From NCBI GenBank assembly GCA_029960065.1, contig JASCOF010000011.1, positions 1 to 64,000 of the forward strand: 64,000 bases of DNA, given 5' to 3'. The notes under the pieces were generated by a model. The model was not told the DNA's origin. It did not search any database and saw only the letters and a program-made list of their open reading frames with translations. Made by a program: the position numbers and the translations under genes. Source of the stretch: Flavobacteriaceae bacterium PS02336. Its GTDB lineage: Bacteria > Bacteroidota > Bacteroidia > Flavobacteriales > Flavobacteriaceae. Shown piece by piece: positions 34,491 to 43,398 of this stretch. The number at the start of each line of letters is the position of its first letter. Position 1 is the stretch's first letter.

Positions 34491-36986
34491 TTAAAGTCCT
34501 AAATCTAAGACATAAGAAATCTTAACCGCAATATTATCTTCAAACTTCAGTAACTGATTTGGTCCGTAACGGTAGAAACCCGCCAAGCCAAAACCTTTGT
34601 AGATTTTGTTTAATTCAATTCCCGATTCAAAATAACCTTTATCAAGGGTTTTGTAAGCTGGACCAACGTGTTGTTCCGGTTTTTCCATATTTCCCCAAGC
34701 CATTCTTGTTACTAAAACCAAAGAAGGTCTTACTTTTTTGAGAATGGTAAGACGGTCAAAACCATGTTTGATCTGAAACATCAAATATTGACTAGAAAAG
34801 AACTCATTAAAAAACATGGTTTCAAAGGCATTTCTGCCTGAAAATGTAATACGCTGAATTATAGTTTCTTTGGTTAAGTTATTCGGAGAAGTATTGTACA
34901 AATGCGTAATTGGCACATCTCCCATAGCGTAACCTGCTTGTAAAAGTAAGCTCGTTTTCTGGCGATTTAGATATTTCTTTTCGTACTCTGCTTTAAAATC
35001 GATTTTGCTGAAGGTGAAATCATTAGCAAATACATTCGGCAGCGATTGTGTGTATTGAAATGTAAATCTAGGAAATCTTTTTTCCGATTCATTTCTGCCA
35101 GTTGGTGTCTGCATAAAATCGCTGAAAGGAGCCCAGACAATAGAAAGCATCGCAGTAGTCATAACATAACTGGAATACAATTTTCCGTCATGATTAAAAA
35201 GATAATCAAATTTTGGCTCGATATAATTTCTTGAAAATTCTAAAACAGCTTCGGTTTTTGGAATAAATTTAGTTTGAATATTGCCTCTCCATCCCGTATA
35301 TTCATAAAATGTGCTAATGTTAATCGGACGCGGGTCATAAATCTTAAAAACACGTTTGTCAACAGCAAAAAATGTACTTGCAATCTCACGAACATCATCC
35401 GTGTAATATCCATTAAACCAGGTATTAGTGTATTTGTCTAATAAAACTCCAGCTCCTAAACTGTATTTAAAAACACCATCTTTTGTTCCGTAAGCGCCGT
35501 AACCTTCAAGTCTAAAATTTTTCGATAAACGATCGTTCGTGATACCGCCTAAACCAAGACGAAAACCCTCGTAATTATTATAACTGATTATCTTTTTTAA
35601 ATCAAGATCAACTGGCCCGATTGGATAAAAACCATTTATAATTTTTCTCCCAATTCCCAAACGTTTTTCAATTCGATTGCTGACCGAGATACTATCTAGT
35701 AATTGGTATGTTTTTTGGCTTTTTAAGTCTAAATTTTCCTTTCGGTAAGCTTCCCAGAAACTTTCAGGTTTTTTGGCTGCATCGTCTTTAATTTCGATAT
35801 AAAGCGATGGATATTTTACTGGATTGTTGGTATTGACACGAATATCAAAACTATTACTTTCAGAAAGCAGATAAGTAAAGTCTGAAGCCACTTTTTTTCT
35901 AGGTTCAAAATTTTCCTCTACGTCTCCGTCAAATTGAATGGTTCCGCCCAGAATTCTTATATCATCGTCATTCTTTCCTTTTACAATTTTAAAAGTCGTA
36001 TTGCTTTGAAACCATATTTTTTCTTTTGGAGCATATTCAAATTCATGAATCCCGCTAATGTCCAAAACACCTTTAATTCGCATAACGGCTTTAGCGACAG
36101 CAAAATTTTCTTTGTCAATATATAAAACCCCTTCTAAGCCGGACGCTTTTCGTTTTTGTTTGTTTTTAAAATAAATCATATACGTGTCACGACCTTTAAT
36201 GCTGACAGTATCTAATAATTTATAATTGTAACTTGACGGTGCAGCGTTTGATATTGGGTTTTCGTATTTAGTTTCGAACAATTCGTATTTAGAATCATAA
36301 ATCGATATTGACTGAAGGTTGAAAGCCAGCACTTCGTAAATGGGCTGTTTGAAACCTGCTATTTTTGTGCCGAGGACAGTTTCCTTTAATTTGTTGTTTG
36401 CAAATTGATACTGTGAAACTTTTTCAGTCTGAAATAAATGCTGTCTGTTTACAATTTCTTTAAACTTATAATCAGAAGAATCGACATTGATTATTTTTTT
36501 GTTTAAATCTTTGTAAGATGCTGTAGAGTCAATTCTGCCATCAATAGAATCGGGATTTGCAGTTACTATAAGTTTGTTATACGTTTTATATTCAAAATTA
36601 TTTAGTTTTTTCTGCGGGTCATTCTGTGATTTATTCGCGATAACCTTTCGGATTATTGTTAAAGCTGGATTTTCATTAGAAACAACAACTTCTTTTAGAT
36701 CATCTGTTTGTTGTAAAAGAGAGACAGCATAAAAAGTTTTATTTTTAAGCAATGCGATAGTTTTGGCTTGAAAACCAATATAAGATACCGATAAAGTGGT
36801 CGCAGATGAACTAATTTTAAAAATAAACTTTCCATCAACATCTGTAATAGTGTTGTTGTTTTCTGAAGTAGTAATTGTAGCAAACGGAAGAGGTTTGTTG
36901 TTTGAATCGGTTACGATTCCGTTTATTTGAATTTGCGCCTGAAGAGTAAGCGTAAAAAACAAAGTCAAAAAACAAAATAGCTTCAT
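34491..36986 (-). CDS. DUF5686 outer-membrane protein with regulatory beta-sandwich
   Basis: An 831-residue protein with a signal peptide (MKLFCFLTLFFTLTLQAQ) and a CarboxypepD_reg-like domain at about 20-105 (NGIVTDSNNKPLPFATITTS). A large DUF5686 region follows and ends as a beta-barrel, with final strand IAVKISYVLDLGL. It is probably an outer-membrane protein. The family is frequent in Bacteroidota; its function is unknown. I start at 36986; the longer frame from 37067 adds a poor leader. The first domain shares its arrangement with the protein at 13975. Confidence 0.85.
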   Translation of the reverse strand: MKLFCFLTLFFTLTLQAQIQINGIVTDSNNKPLPFATITTSENNNTITDVDGKFIFKISSSATTLSVSYIGFQAKTIALLKNKTFYAVSLLQQTDDLKEVVVSNENPALTIIRKVIANKSQNDPQKKLNNFEYKTYNKLIVTANPDSIDGRIDSTASYKDLNKKIINVDSSDYKFKEIVNRQHLFQTEKVSQYQFANNKLKETVLGTKIAGFKQPIYEVLAFNLQSISIYDSKYELFETKYENPISNAAPSSYNYKLLDTVSIKGRDTYMIYFKNKQKRKASGLEGVLYIDKENFAVAKAVMRIKGVLDISGIHEFEYAPKEKIWFQSNTTFKIVKGKNDDDIRILGGTIQFDGDVEENFEPRKKVASDFTYLLSESNSFDIRVNTNNPVKYPSLYIEIKDDAAKKPESFWEAYRKENLDLKSQKTYQLLDSISVSNRIEKRLGIGRKIINGFYPIGPVDLDLKKIISYNNYEGFRLGLGGITNDRLSKNFRLEGYGAYGTKDGVFKYSLGAGVLLDKYTNTWFNGYYTDDVREIASTFFAVDKRVFKIYDPRPINISTFYEYTGWRGNIQTKFIPKTEAVLEFSRNYIEPKFDYLFNHDGKLYSSYVMTTAMLSIVWAPFSDFMQTPTGRNESEKRFPRFTFQYTQSLPNVFANDFTFSKIDFKAEYEKKYLNRQKTSLLLQAGYAMGDVPITHLYNTSPNNLTKETIIQRITFSGRNAFETMFFNEFFSSQYLMFQIKHGFDRLTILKKVRPSLVLVTRMAWGNMEKPEQHVGPAYKTLDKGYFESGIELNKIYKGFGLAGFYRYGPNQLLKFEDNIAVKISYVLDLGL

Positions 36987-37050
36987 ACAGAATGATATAG
37001 TTTCAAAAACGAAAAGAATTAAATTTTCGTATGCAAAAATAGCAATAAAA

Positions 37051-37083
37051 AAATCCGTCTGATACAATATACCAGACGGATTT
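37051..37083 (-). terminator. Terminator of frr
   Basis: AAATCCGTCTG and CAGACGGATTT form an 11-bp perfect stem with an 11-base loop. On the minus strand a T7 run follows. It lies 22 bases beyond the frr stop. Confidence 0.88.
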
Positions 37084-37104
37084 TTTATTTTATTTCAAAA
37101 CTAA

Positions 37105-37668
37105 TTACACTTTCATGATTTCAGCTTCTTTTAAAACTAATAATTCATCGATTTTTTTGATGAAAGCGTTTGTTAAGTTCTGAACTTCTTCTTCTGCAGA
37201 TTTACAGATATCTTCTGAAGTTCCTTCTTTTTCTAATTTTTTAATGTCAGTATTTGCATCTTTACGAGAGTTACGAATACCAATTTTAGCATCTTCAGCC
37301 TCAGATTTTGCTTGTTTTGCTAAATCGCGGCGACGCTCTTCTGTTAATGGCGGTACGCTGATAATTACCATATCACCATTATTCATCGGGTTAAAACCAA
37401 TGTTAGCAATCAAAATAGCTTTCTCAATTGTCTGCAGCATATTTTTTTCAAATGGCTGTAATGTAATTGTTCTTGCATCTGGTACACTGATTTTAGATAC
37501 TTGCGAAAGCGGTGTCGCTGAACCATAATAATCAACAAACACACCTCCAAGCATAGCTGGAGAAGCTTTTCCTGCACGAATATTTAGAAACTCTTTTTCT
37601 AAGTGTGCAATCGTACCATTCATTGATTCTTCAGTACTTTCTAAAATAAAGTCTATTTCTTCAGTCAT
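37105..37668 (-). CDS. frr: Ribosome recycling factor
   Basis: A 187-residue RRF that, with EF-G, splits post-termination ribosomes. It has the three-helix bundle plus beta domain: LEKEFLNIRAGKASPAMLGG, YGSATPLSQVSKISVPDART, NIGFNPMNNGDMVIISVPPL and TEERRRDLAKQAKSEAEDAK. Length is normal. It is downstream of pyrH on the same strand with a 160-base AT-rich gap, the common pyrH-frr order. Confidence 0.97.
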   Translation of the reverse strand: MTEEIDFILESTEESMNGTIAHLEKEFLNIRAGKASPAMLGGVFVDYYGSATPLSQVSKISVPDARTITLQPFEKNMLQTIEKAILIANIGFNPMNNGDMVIISVPPLTEERRRDLAKQAKSEAEDAKIGIRNSRKDANTDIKKLEKEGTSEDICKSAEEEVQNLTNAFIKKIDELLVLKEAEIMKV

Positions 37669-37828
37669 TTTGTTTAGATTTTTAGATTCTTAGAAGATTG
37701 GATTTTTAGACTATAAAAATAATTTCTTCTAATTTACTAACTAATATTATTTTATTTTTTTTTGATTGCCTTAAGGTTGAAGAATTTAGAAAATCTAATT
37801 AATCTAAAATTCTAACCATCTAAGGAGT

Positions 37829-38536
37829 CTATATGTTTACTACAGTTCCTATGTTTTGACCTTCGCAGATTTTCAATAAGTTACCAATTTTGTTCATATC
37901 AAAAACTACGATAGGTAATTTGTTTTCCTGGCTCAAAGTAAATGCTGTGGTGTCCATTACATTTAATCCTTTTTTGATAACATCATCAAAAGAAATAAAA
38001 TCAAATTTTACAGCAGATGCGTTTTTCTCAGGATCAGAATCGTAAACTCCATCAACACGAGTTCCTTTTAAGATCACATCGGCATTGATTTCGATTCCTC
38101 TTAAAACAGCAGCCGTGTCAGTTGTAAAGTAAGGGTTTCCAGTTCCAGCACCAAAAATTACAATTCTTCCTTTTTCTAAATGACGATCTGCTCTTCTCTT
38201 AATGTATGGTTCTGCAATAGATTCCATTTTTAGGGCTGTCTGCAAACGCGTTTTCATTCCTTTATCTTCAAGAGCGCCTTGTAAAGCCATTCCGTTAATT
38301 ACAGTAGCAAGCATTCCCATGTAATCGCCTTGAACTCTATCCATTCCAGAGCTTGCTCCGGCAACTCCTCTAAATATATTTCCTCCTCCAATAACAATTG
38401 CAATCTCTACTCCTTTACTGTGAATCTGCTTGATTTCGTCGGCATATTCGGCTAGTCTTTTTGGGTCTATACCGTATTGTAAATCACCCATTAGGGCTTC
38501 GCCGCTAAGTTTTAGAAGAATTCTTTTATATTTCAT
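37829..38536 (-). CDS. pyrH: UMP kinase
   Basis: A 235-residue hexameric kinase converting UMP to UDP. The amino-acid-kinase fold is visible: KRILLKLSGEALMGD, IVIGGGNIFRGVAGAS, DYMGMLATVINGMALQGALE, GTGNPYFTTDTAAVLRGIEI and DTTAFTLSQENKLPIVVFDM. It is an essential pyrimidine step and is preceded by its own -7 element. Confidence 0.97.
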   Translation of the reverse strand: MKYKRILLKLSGEALMGDLQYGIDPKRLAEYADEIKQIHSKGVEIAIVIGGGNIFRGVAGASSGMDRVQGDYMGMLATVINGMALQGALEDKGMKTRLQTALKMESIAEPYIKRRADRHLEKGRIVIFGAGTGNPYFTTDTAAVLRGIEINADVILKGTRVDGVYDSDPEKNASAVKFDFISFDDVIKKGLNVMDTTAFTLSQENKLPIVVFDMNKIGNLLKICEGQNIGTVVNI

Positions 38537-38558
38537 GTGTGTGTCGCGTTAATTTGTG

Positions 38559-38566
38559 CAAATATA
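38559..38566 (-). promoter_or_regulatory. -7 element of pyrH
   Basis: On the minus strand TATATTTG matches TAnnTTTG, 23 bases before the pyrH ATG. Confidence 0.55.
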
Positions 38567-38727
38567 GACATATTCTGATTTTTAAAAATAATGTTTGCAA
38601 AAAATTAATCGAGGTTACGATTTTAGATTTTAAAGCTCTATAATTTATTTGTTTTTAAATCTGACAAATGTCATTTCGGCATCTTTCTAAATTTTGTATT
38701 TTTATATATCCTAAAAATGAAATCAAT

Positions 38728-39345
38728 ATGAAAAGCATCGTAGCCAAAGCATTGTTTAATAGTCATTCTTATGCTGAATATCGAAAATTAGTAACCGATT
38801 TATTAACGGAAGGAAAATCAACTGGGAATGAACAATCAGAAAGTTTGACCAATTATTCTAAATTGAATGAAGCGAGAATGAACAGGCTGGAGAAAACCAT
38901 AAAAATCTCTGAATCTGTTGCCGAAAAACTTCAAAATCTCGACAATCATTACATTTGGCTGGTTTTGTCTGAAGGCTGGTGCGGCGATGCGGCGCAGATT
39001 CTTCCTATTTTAGATAAGATGGCGCATGTTTCGAATAAAAAAATCGATCTTAGAATTGCCTTACGGGATGAAAATGATGATTTGATGAACCAATATTTAA
39101 CTAATGGCGGAAGGGCAATTCCAAAAGTAATCGTAATCTGTAAAGAAGCTGGAATTGTTCGAGCAGATTGGGGACCAAGACCAAAAGGTGCAGCAGAATT
39201 AATGGCAGCGCACAAAAGGGAAGTTGGGCCAATCGATGAAAAAATTAAAACCGATCTGCAGTTATGGTATTTGGCTGATAAAGGAATTTCTGTGCAGGAT
39301 GAATTGCTTCAAATTATGGAAAATATTAAGTATAATCGACTTTGA
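38728..39345 (+). CDS. Thioredoxin-like protein (Thioredoxin_9 type)
   Basis: A 205-residue cytoplasmic protein. The central thioredoxin fold carries WLVLSEGWCGDAAQILPIL, where the active site is WCGD, not CxxC: only one Cys is present. The cis-Pro block follows as GGRAIPKVIV, then RADWGPRPKGAAELM. The single Cys argues for a reductase, peroxiredoxin-like or binding role rather than a dithiol oxidoreductase. I start at MKSIVAKALF (38728), not the upstream in-frame ATG, which would lie in an AT-rich leader. It diverges from pyrH. Confidence 0.85.
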   Translation: MKSIVAKALFNSHSYAEYRKLVTDLLTEGKSTGNEQSESLTNYSKLNEARMNRLEKTIKISESVAEKLQNLDNHYIWLVLSEGWCGDAAQILPILDKMAHVSNKKIDLRIALRDENDDLMNQYLTNGGRAIPKVIVICKEAGIVRADWGPRPKGAAELMAAHKREVGPIDEKIKTDLQLWYLADKGISVQDELLQIMENIKYNRL

Positions 39346-39520
39346 TTTTACTTAATATGTTGATAAACAAATAATTTGGTTGATAAAATTATCTTAAAGG
39401 CTTTTTATCTTGGGTTTAATTTTGTAATTTAGTATTGCTAACCCACTTCTATTATAACTTTCTGATTTACTCTTTTTATTGGTGTTTATTTAATGTTTAA
39501 CACTTAAAAAGTACACTATT

Positions 39521-39598
39521 ATGAAAAAGTTATTCGAAAGGTTTTATGATTTCTTTTCTCAATTTTTATTTGGAGGAAAAAATGTGCCTCACTATTAA
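39521..39598 (+). CDS. Putative 25-residue peptide
   Basis: MKKLFERFYDFFSQFLFGGK and NVPHY form a complete mini-ORF with a basic start, an aromatic amphipathic centre and a stop, followed within 50 bases by a strong terminator. It occupies most of an otherwise empty 350-base gap (39346-39696). It may be a real small protein or a leader, or the region may encode a small RNA. Nothing else is seen in the gap. Confidence 0.4.
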   Translation: MKKLFERFYDFFSQFLFGGKNVPHY

Positions 39599-39649
39599 CT
39601 CAGGAAAATAAGTATGAAATAATTTTACTTATTTACTTTAGGAAACACG

Positions 39650-39684
39650 GCACATTACTCCATAAAAAAGTAATGTGCTTTTTT
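39650..39684 (+). terminator. Terminator after the mini-ORF
   Basis: GCACATTACT and AGTAATGTGC form a perfect 10-bp stem with a 9-base loop, followed by TTTTTTATTTTT. No annotated plus-strand gene other than the mini-ORF (39521) lies between it and the thioredoxin-like gene 300 bases upstream. It may also serve the convergent outer-membrane gene at 39697. Confidence 0.85.
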
Positions 39685-39696
39685 ATTTTTAAATAT

Positions 39697-40254
39697 TTAA
39701 TCTTCTTGGGAATTGAAGCTGAAGAAATCCATTAGTGTTACTCCAAAAGTAATAGCACCAATACTTTTTTCGTCGTGAAGTGGAAAAGCATAATCGCTTA
39801 TTTCTGCAAAAAGCGTAAAATCATCTGAACCAATTCCGAGTTTTATCTTTTTATATTCTCCATTTAAATTGCCTCGGCCTAGCGCAAAACCTTTTCCGTA
39901 ACCCGCTTGAAGCATAATTCTGGTTTCTGATCCCACTTTTGGACTTAATCCGAAATTTAAATATACAGGAACTGCGACAAGTTTGTCATCCCATTTGTAG
40001 TCAATTCCAGTATGAATTCCGAAAGTAAGCCATTTTCTATAATGAACTCCATATCCGATTTTTGATCCCAAACCATTCGGGACTAAAAAAGCATTTGAAG
40101 AAGTTGATTCGGGATAATTATTATCGTCTCTATTTGGATTTCCTGTTATAGAAACAGCGATGTCAAATTGGGTGTATGTGAATTTTGTTACCTGACTATG
40201 AACGAATGAATTAAAAAAAGTAATAAATGCAATAGTCAGTAAAATTTTTTTCAT
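39697..40254 (-). CDS. Exported outer-membrane-type protein, uncharacterised
   Basis: A 185-residue protein with a signal peptide (KKILLTIAFITFFNSFVHSQ) and beta-rich amphipathic strands (KIGYGVHYRKWLTFGIHTGI, VYLNFGLSPKVGSETRIMLQ, IGAITFGVTLMDFFSF), consistent with a small 8-strand barrel. Not recognised. It is the last gene of the ftsX-DUF3098-uppP-truB run, eight bases after truB. Confidence 0.65.
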   Translation of the reverse strand: MKKILLTIAFITFFNSFVHSQVTKFTYTQFDIAVSITGNPNRDDNNYPESTSSNAFLVPNGLGSKIGYGVHYRKWLTFGIHTGIDYKWDDKLVAVPVYLNFGLSPKVGSETRIMLQAGYGKGFALGRGNLNGEYKKIKLGIGSDDFTLFAEISDYAFPLHDEKSIGAITFGVTLMDFFSFNSQED

Positions 40255-40262
40255 ACAAGATT

Positions 40263-40958
40263 TTATTTTTTTAAGAGCTCTTCTTCAAACAAAGTAATAT
40301 CAATCGCATTTTTTACATCATAATCACCAATTTTAGTTCGGCGTAAAACAGTTAAATGCGAGCCAGAATTCATTGCTTTTCCAAAATCATAAGCAAGAGA
40401 ACGAATGTACGTTCCTTTCGAGCATACCACTCTAAAGTCAACTTCAGGTAATGCGATTCGAGTAATTTCAAATTCGTGAATGGTAGTTTTTCTACTTTCA
40501 ATTTCTACTGATTCTCCTGCACGTGCATGCTCGTATAAGCGAACTCCGTCTTTTTTAATCGCAGAAAAAATAGGCGGTTTTTGATCGATTTCGCCTAAAA
40601 ACTGTTTCACGGTTTCATGAATCAAAGCTTCGTTAATATGATCTGTTGGAAAAGTCTGGTCGATTTCGGTTTCTAAATCGTAAGATGGAGTAGTGGCTCC
40701 AATGTAAAAAGTTCCAGTATATTCTTTTGCCTGACCTTGAAGCTCAGAAATTCTTTTGGTAAATTTTCCGGTACAGATTAATAATAGTCCGGTTGCCAAA
40801 GGATCTAAAGTTCCGGCATGGCCAATTTTGAACTTTTTTGGAAGTCCAACTTTATTAATCAAAAGGTATTTTAATTTATTGACAGCTTGAAACGAACTCC
40901 ATTTTAATGGTTTGTCAATCAATAAAACTTGTCCGTCTAAATATTCTTCAGGTGTCAT
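40263..40958 (-). CDS. truB: tRNA pseudouridine(55) synthase
   Basis: A 231-residue enzyme making the universal T-loop pseudouridine 55. It has the catalytic segment IGHAGTLDPLATGLLLICTG with the essential Asp, KEYTGTFYIGATTPSYDLET, PPIFSAIKKDGVRLYEHAR and the C-terminal VVCSKGTYIRSLAYDFGKAM. The PUA domain is absent, as in short bacterial TruB. Its ATG overlaps the uppP stop by one base. Confidence 0.96.
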   Translation of the reverse strand: MTPEEYLDGQVLLIDKPLKWSSFQAVNKLKYLLINKVGLPKKFKIGHAGTLDPLATGLLLICTGKFTKRISELQGQAKEYTGTFYIGATTPSYDLETEIDQTFPTDHINEALIHETVKQFLGEIDQKPPIFSAIKKDGVRLYEHARAGESVEIESRKTTIHEFEITRIALPEVDFRVVCSKGTYIRSLAYDFGKAMNSGSHLTVLRRTKIGDYDVKNAIDITLFEEELLKK

Positions 40959-41755
40959 TATATAATGGTAAGCGGGTGAATGAAAAAGTGGATCAATAAT
41001 AAAATGATTCCAGCTAAAATTCGGTAATAACCAAAAACTTTAAATCCGTTTTTAGTCAAGAATCCGATGAAAGTTTTAATGGCTAAAAGTGCAACAATAA
41101 AAGCAACAATGTTTCCAATTATAAGCAAGTTAATCTGATCGTGAGACAATTCAAATCCTGCTTTATAATAATCGTAACATTTTTTTGCAGTTGCTCCTAA
41201 CATGGTTGGAACAGCTAAGAAAAATGAAAATTCAGCAGCCGAAGTTCTAGTCAATTTTTGAGACATTCCACCAACGATACTTGCGCCGCTTCGAGAAACT
41301 CCCGGAATCATTGCCAAACATTGAAACAACCCAATTTTAAAGGCTTTTGCATAAGTAATTTCAGTTGAAACTTCGGGATCGTTTGGTTTGTTAAACCATT
41401 CGTCAACTTTCAATAAAATAATTCCTCCAAGTAAAAGAGAAACTGCGACAGTTACAGGGTTTTCTAATAAGCCGTCAATAAAATCACTTAAAAGTAATCC
41501 TAAGACAACTGCGGGAATAAAAGCTACTAAAAGTTTAAAATAGAAATCAAAAGTTTGAAAGAAACGTTTGAAATATAAAATTACCACAGAAAGAATTGCG
41601 CCAAGCTGAATTACAATGGTAAAAAGTTTAGTGAAATCATCATGTGCGATTCCGAAAAAAGAAGACGCAATAATCATATGTCCAGTTGAAGATACTGGCA
41701 GAAACTCTGTGATTCCTTCAATAATAGCAAGAACAATAGCCTGTAATGTGTTCAT
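40958..41755 (-). CDS. uppP: Undecaprenyl-diphosphatase
   Basis: A 265-residue integral membrane phosphatase (BacA/UppP) that recycles undecaprenyl diphosphate for cell-wall and LPS synthesis. Signature motifs GITEFLPVSSTGHMIIASSF and CLAMIPGVSRSGASIVGGMS (Arg and Ser in the active site) are intact. There are eight hydrophobic spans. It overlaps truB by one base; DUF3098 lies 88 bases upstream, with TTTTAGATT repeats between. Confidence 0.96.
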   Translation of the reverse strand: MNTLQAIVLAIIEGITEFLPVSSTGHMIIASSFFGIAHDDFTKLFTIVIQLGAILSVVILYFKRFFQTFDFYFKLLVAFIPAVVLGLLLSDFIDGLLENPVTVAVSLLLGGIILLKVDEWFNKPNDPEVSTEITYAKAFKIGLFQCLAMIPGVSRSGASIVGGMSQKLTRTSAAEFSFFLAVPTMLGATAKKCYDYYKAGFELSHDQINLLIIGNIVAFIVALLAIKTFIGFLTKNGFKVFGYYRILAGIILLLIHFFIHPLTII

Positions 41756-41795
41756 TTAGAATTTTAGATTTTAGATTTTAGATTTCAGATTGCTT

Positions 41796-41823
41796 AGCCC
41801 TTCGACTTCGCTCAGGGTGACAA
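41796..41823. repeat. Half-copy of family A repeat
   Basis: CCCTTCGACTTCGCTCAGGG is embedded next to three tandem TTTTAGA units. Another half-copy, CAGCCTGAGAGGCGTCGAAG, lies at 42150-42169 on the other side of the DUF3098 gene. Confidence 0.65.
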
Positions 41824-41843
41824 ACGTAAAATCAGATATCTAT

Positions 41844-42110
41844 TTATTTAGATTTTTTGAAAATAGAATAAATTGTGATTCCGAATCCAATCAAAACAGT
41901 TGTTGGTGCCAGACGGATACGTCTAAAGTTAAAAATATCCTCATTAAAAACATTAGGATCTTTACTTCCTCCGCCAGACATTAAGATAAAGCCAATGGCA
42001 ATTACAGCAATACCAATTAATAATATTTTATAATTGATGCCATCAAAAAGGAATTCCTGTTTTTGAACTTGAACTTGTTGTTCTTCTTTATTGTTGTTTT
42101 TCATTTTCAT
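41844..42110 (-). CDS. DUF3098 domain membrane protein
   Basis: An 88-residue protein with two spans (ILLIGIAVIAIGFILMSGGG and TVLIGFGITIYSIF), a Gln/Lys-rich N-terminus and the DUF3098 signature DPNVFNEDIFNFRRIRLAPT. The family is found almost only in Bacteroidota next to ftsX and uppP. The function is unknown. The conserved position suggests envelope or division work. Confidence 0.88.
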   Translation of the reverse strand: MKMKNNNKEEQQVQVQKQEFLFDGINYKILLIGIAVIAIGFILMSGGGSKDPNVFNEDIFNFRRIRLAPTTVLIGFGITIYSIFKKSK

Positions 42111-42207
42111 TTTTTATTAAACCCAGCAAAGCTGAGGTTATTTATTTTTCAGCCTGAGAGGCGTCGAAGGCATTATTAATCTAAAATCTAAAGTCAGAAA
42201 TCTAAAA

Positions 42208-43083
42208 TTAGTAAAGATCGTCAGTTCTTAAATTTAAGAAACGCTGTGTTGCAAAATGCGTGCTTACCCAAGTAATTAAAACGCCTAAACCGAATACAGC
42301 AGCCAAAACGAGAACAATTAAGATTTTGTCTTCTAAAATTCCTAATCCTGGGAAATTAGTTTCTACATAAAGTAAAAGTGCAATTAAAGCTATAATTGCC
42401 AAACCAGCACCAAGCATTCCAAGCTTTACACTTCGCATTACAAAAGGCTTTCTGATAAAAGCTTTTGTCGCGCCAACCATCTGCATGGTTTTAATGATAA
42501 AACGGTTAGAGTGTATAGACAGACGAAGCGAACTGTTGATTAGTAAAACGGCAATAACGGTAAGGAAACCACTGATAATCAAAATCCACATACTTACTTT
42601 TCTGATGTTGTCATTTACCAGATTTACCAATTGTTTGTCGTAAACAATATCTGAAATCATAGCATTTTTGCGGAAACGGTTTTCGATTTTTACGATACTG
42701 TCTCTCTCCACATAATCTGCTTTTAAGTGAATGTCGTAGGAATTTAATAAAGGATTTTCTCCCAAGAAGGTTAGAAAATCTTCTCCAATAATATCAGTAT
42801 GCTCTTTTGCTGCTTTTTCTTTTGAAACATAAACGTAAGAAAGTGCAAAAGGAGCTCTTTTTAATTCGGTATTAAATGCTTTGACAACGCTGTCATTTGC
42901 TTCATTTTTAAAGAAAACCGTCATAGCGATTTTTTCTTTAAAGTCATCTGCCAGTTTTTTAGAATTAATAATGAATAATCCCAGTACTCCCAAAAGGAAT
43001 AATACTAGAAATACACTTAATACAACTGAAAAATAAGAGGAAATTAACCTGCGTTTTTGAAATTTATCAAAGTTAGAACTCAT
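42208..43083 (-). CDS. ftsX: Cell-division permease-like protein FtsX
   Basis: A 291-residue protein with four spans: one at about 20-40, a periplasmic loop of about 120 residues (DFKEKIAMTVFFKNEAND to IVYDKQLVNLVNDNIRKVSM), then three spans ending in VLGVLITWVSTHFATQRFL. With the FtsE ATPase (not in the window) it activates septal peptidoglycan hydrolases. It is the first gene of the run ftsX-DUF3098-uppP-truB. Confidence 0.93.
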   Translation of the reverse strand: MSSNFDKFQKRRLISSYFSVVLSVFLVLFLLGVLGLFIINSKKLADDFKEKIAMTVFFKNEANDSVVKAFNTELKRAPFALSYVYVSKEKAAKEHTDIIGEDFLTFLGENPLLNSYDIHLKADYVERDSIVKIENRFRKNAMISDIVYDKQLVNLVNDNIRKVSMWILIISGFLTVIAVLLINSSLRLSIHSNRFIIKTMQMVGATKAFIRKPFVMRSVKLGMLGAGLAIIALIALLLYVETNFPGLGILEDKILIVLVLAAVFGLGVLITWVSTHFATQRFLNLRTDDLY

Positions 43084-43247
43084 AGTCTGCTTAAATTATG
43101 TGGTAAAAATAATAAAGAATTTCTTTATTTAAAGTTAATAACAAACTTTTATCCTTAAAAGTACAATTTAAATCTTGAATTAAAATTTTTTATTTAACCG
43201 CAAAGGGAATAAGATTTTACACTATTAGGGCAAAGAAAAAAATAATA

Positions 43248-43317
43248 GCCACAGATTAAAGGATTAAAAATGATTTTAAAAATCGGCGTAAATCTTTTAT
43301 CCCGATAGCTGTCGGGA
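43248..43317. repeat. GCCACAGATTAAAGGATTAA repeat, third copy
   Basis: GCCACAGATTAAAGGATTAA begins a copy whose right side has been replaced by a different palindrome, CCCGATAGCTGTCGGG. The gap 43084-43398 (315 bases) holds this plus AT-rich filler and CTTAG repeats, with no gene. Confidence 0.7.
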
Positions 43318-43398
43318 GTGGCAAAAAATAAGGAGATCGTTTTACAGTTACTATAAGAAAAAAAACTTAGAGCCTTAGTTTCTTCGCAGCTTAGAATC

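Noticed and set aside
41790..41984. Plus-strand ORF of 64 codons
   Set aside because: It begins in the TTTTAGATT/family A repeat and runs antisense to the DUF3098 gene.
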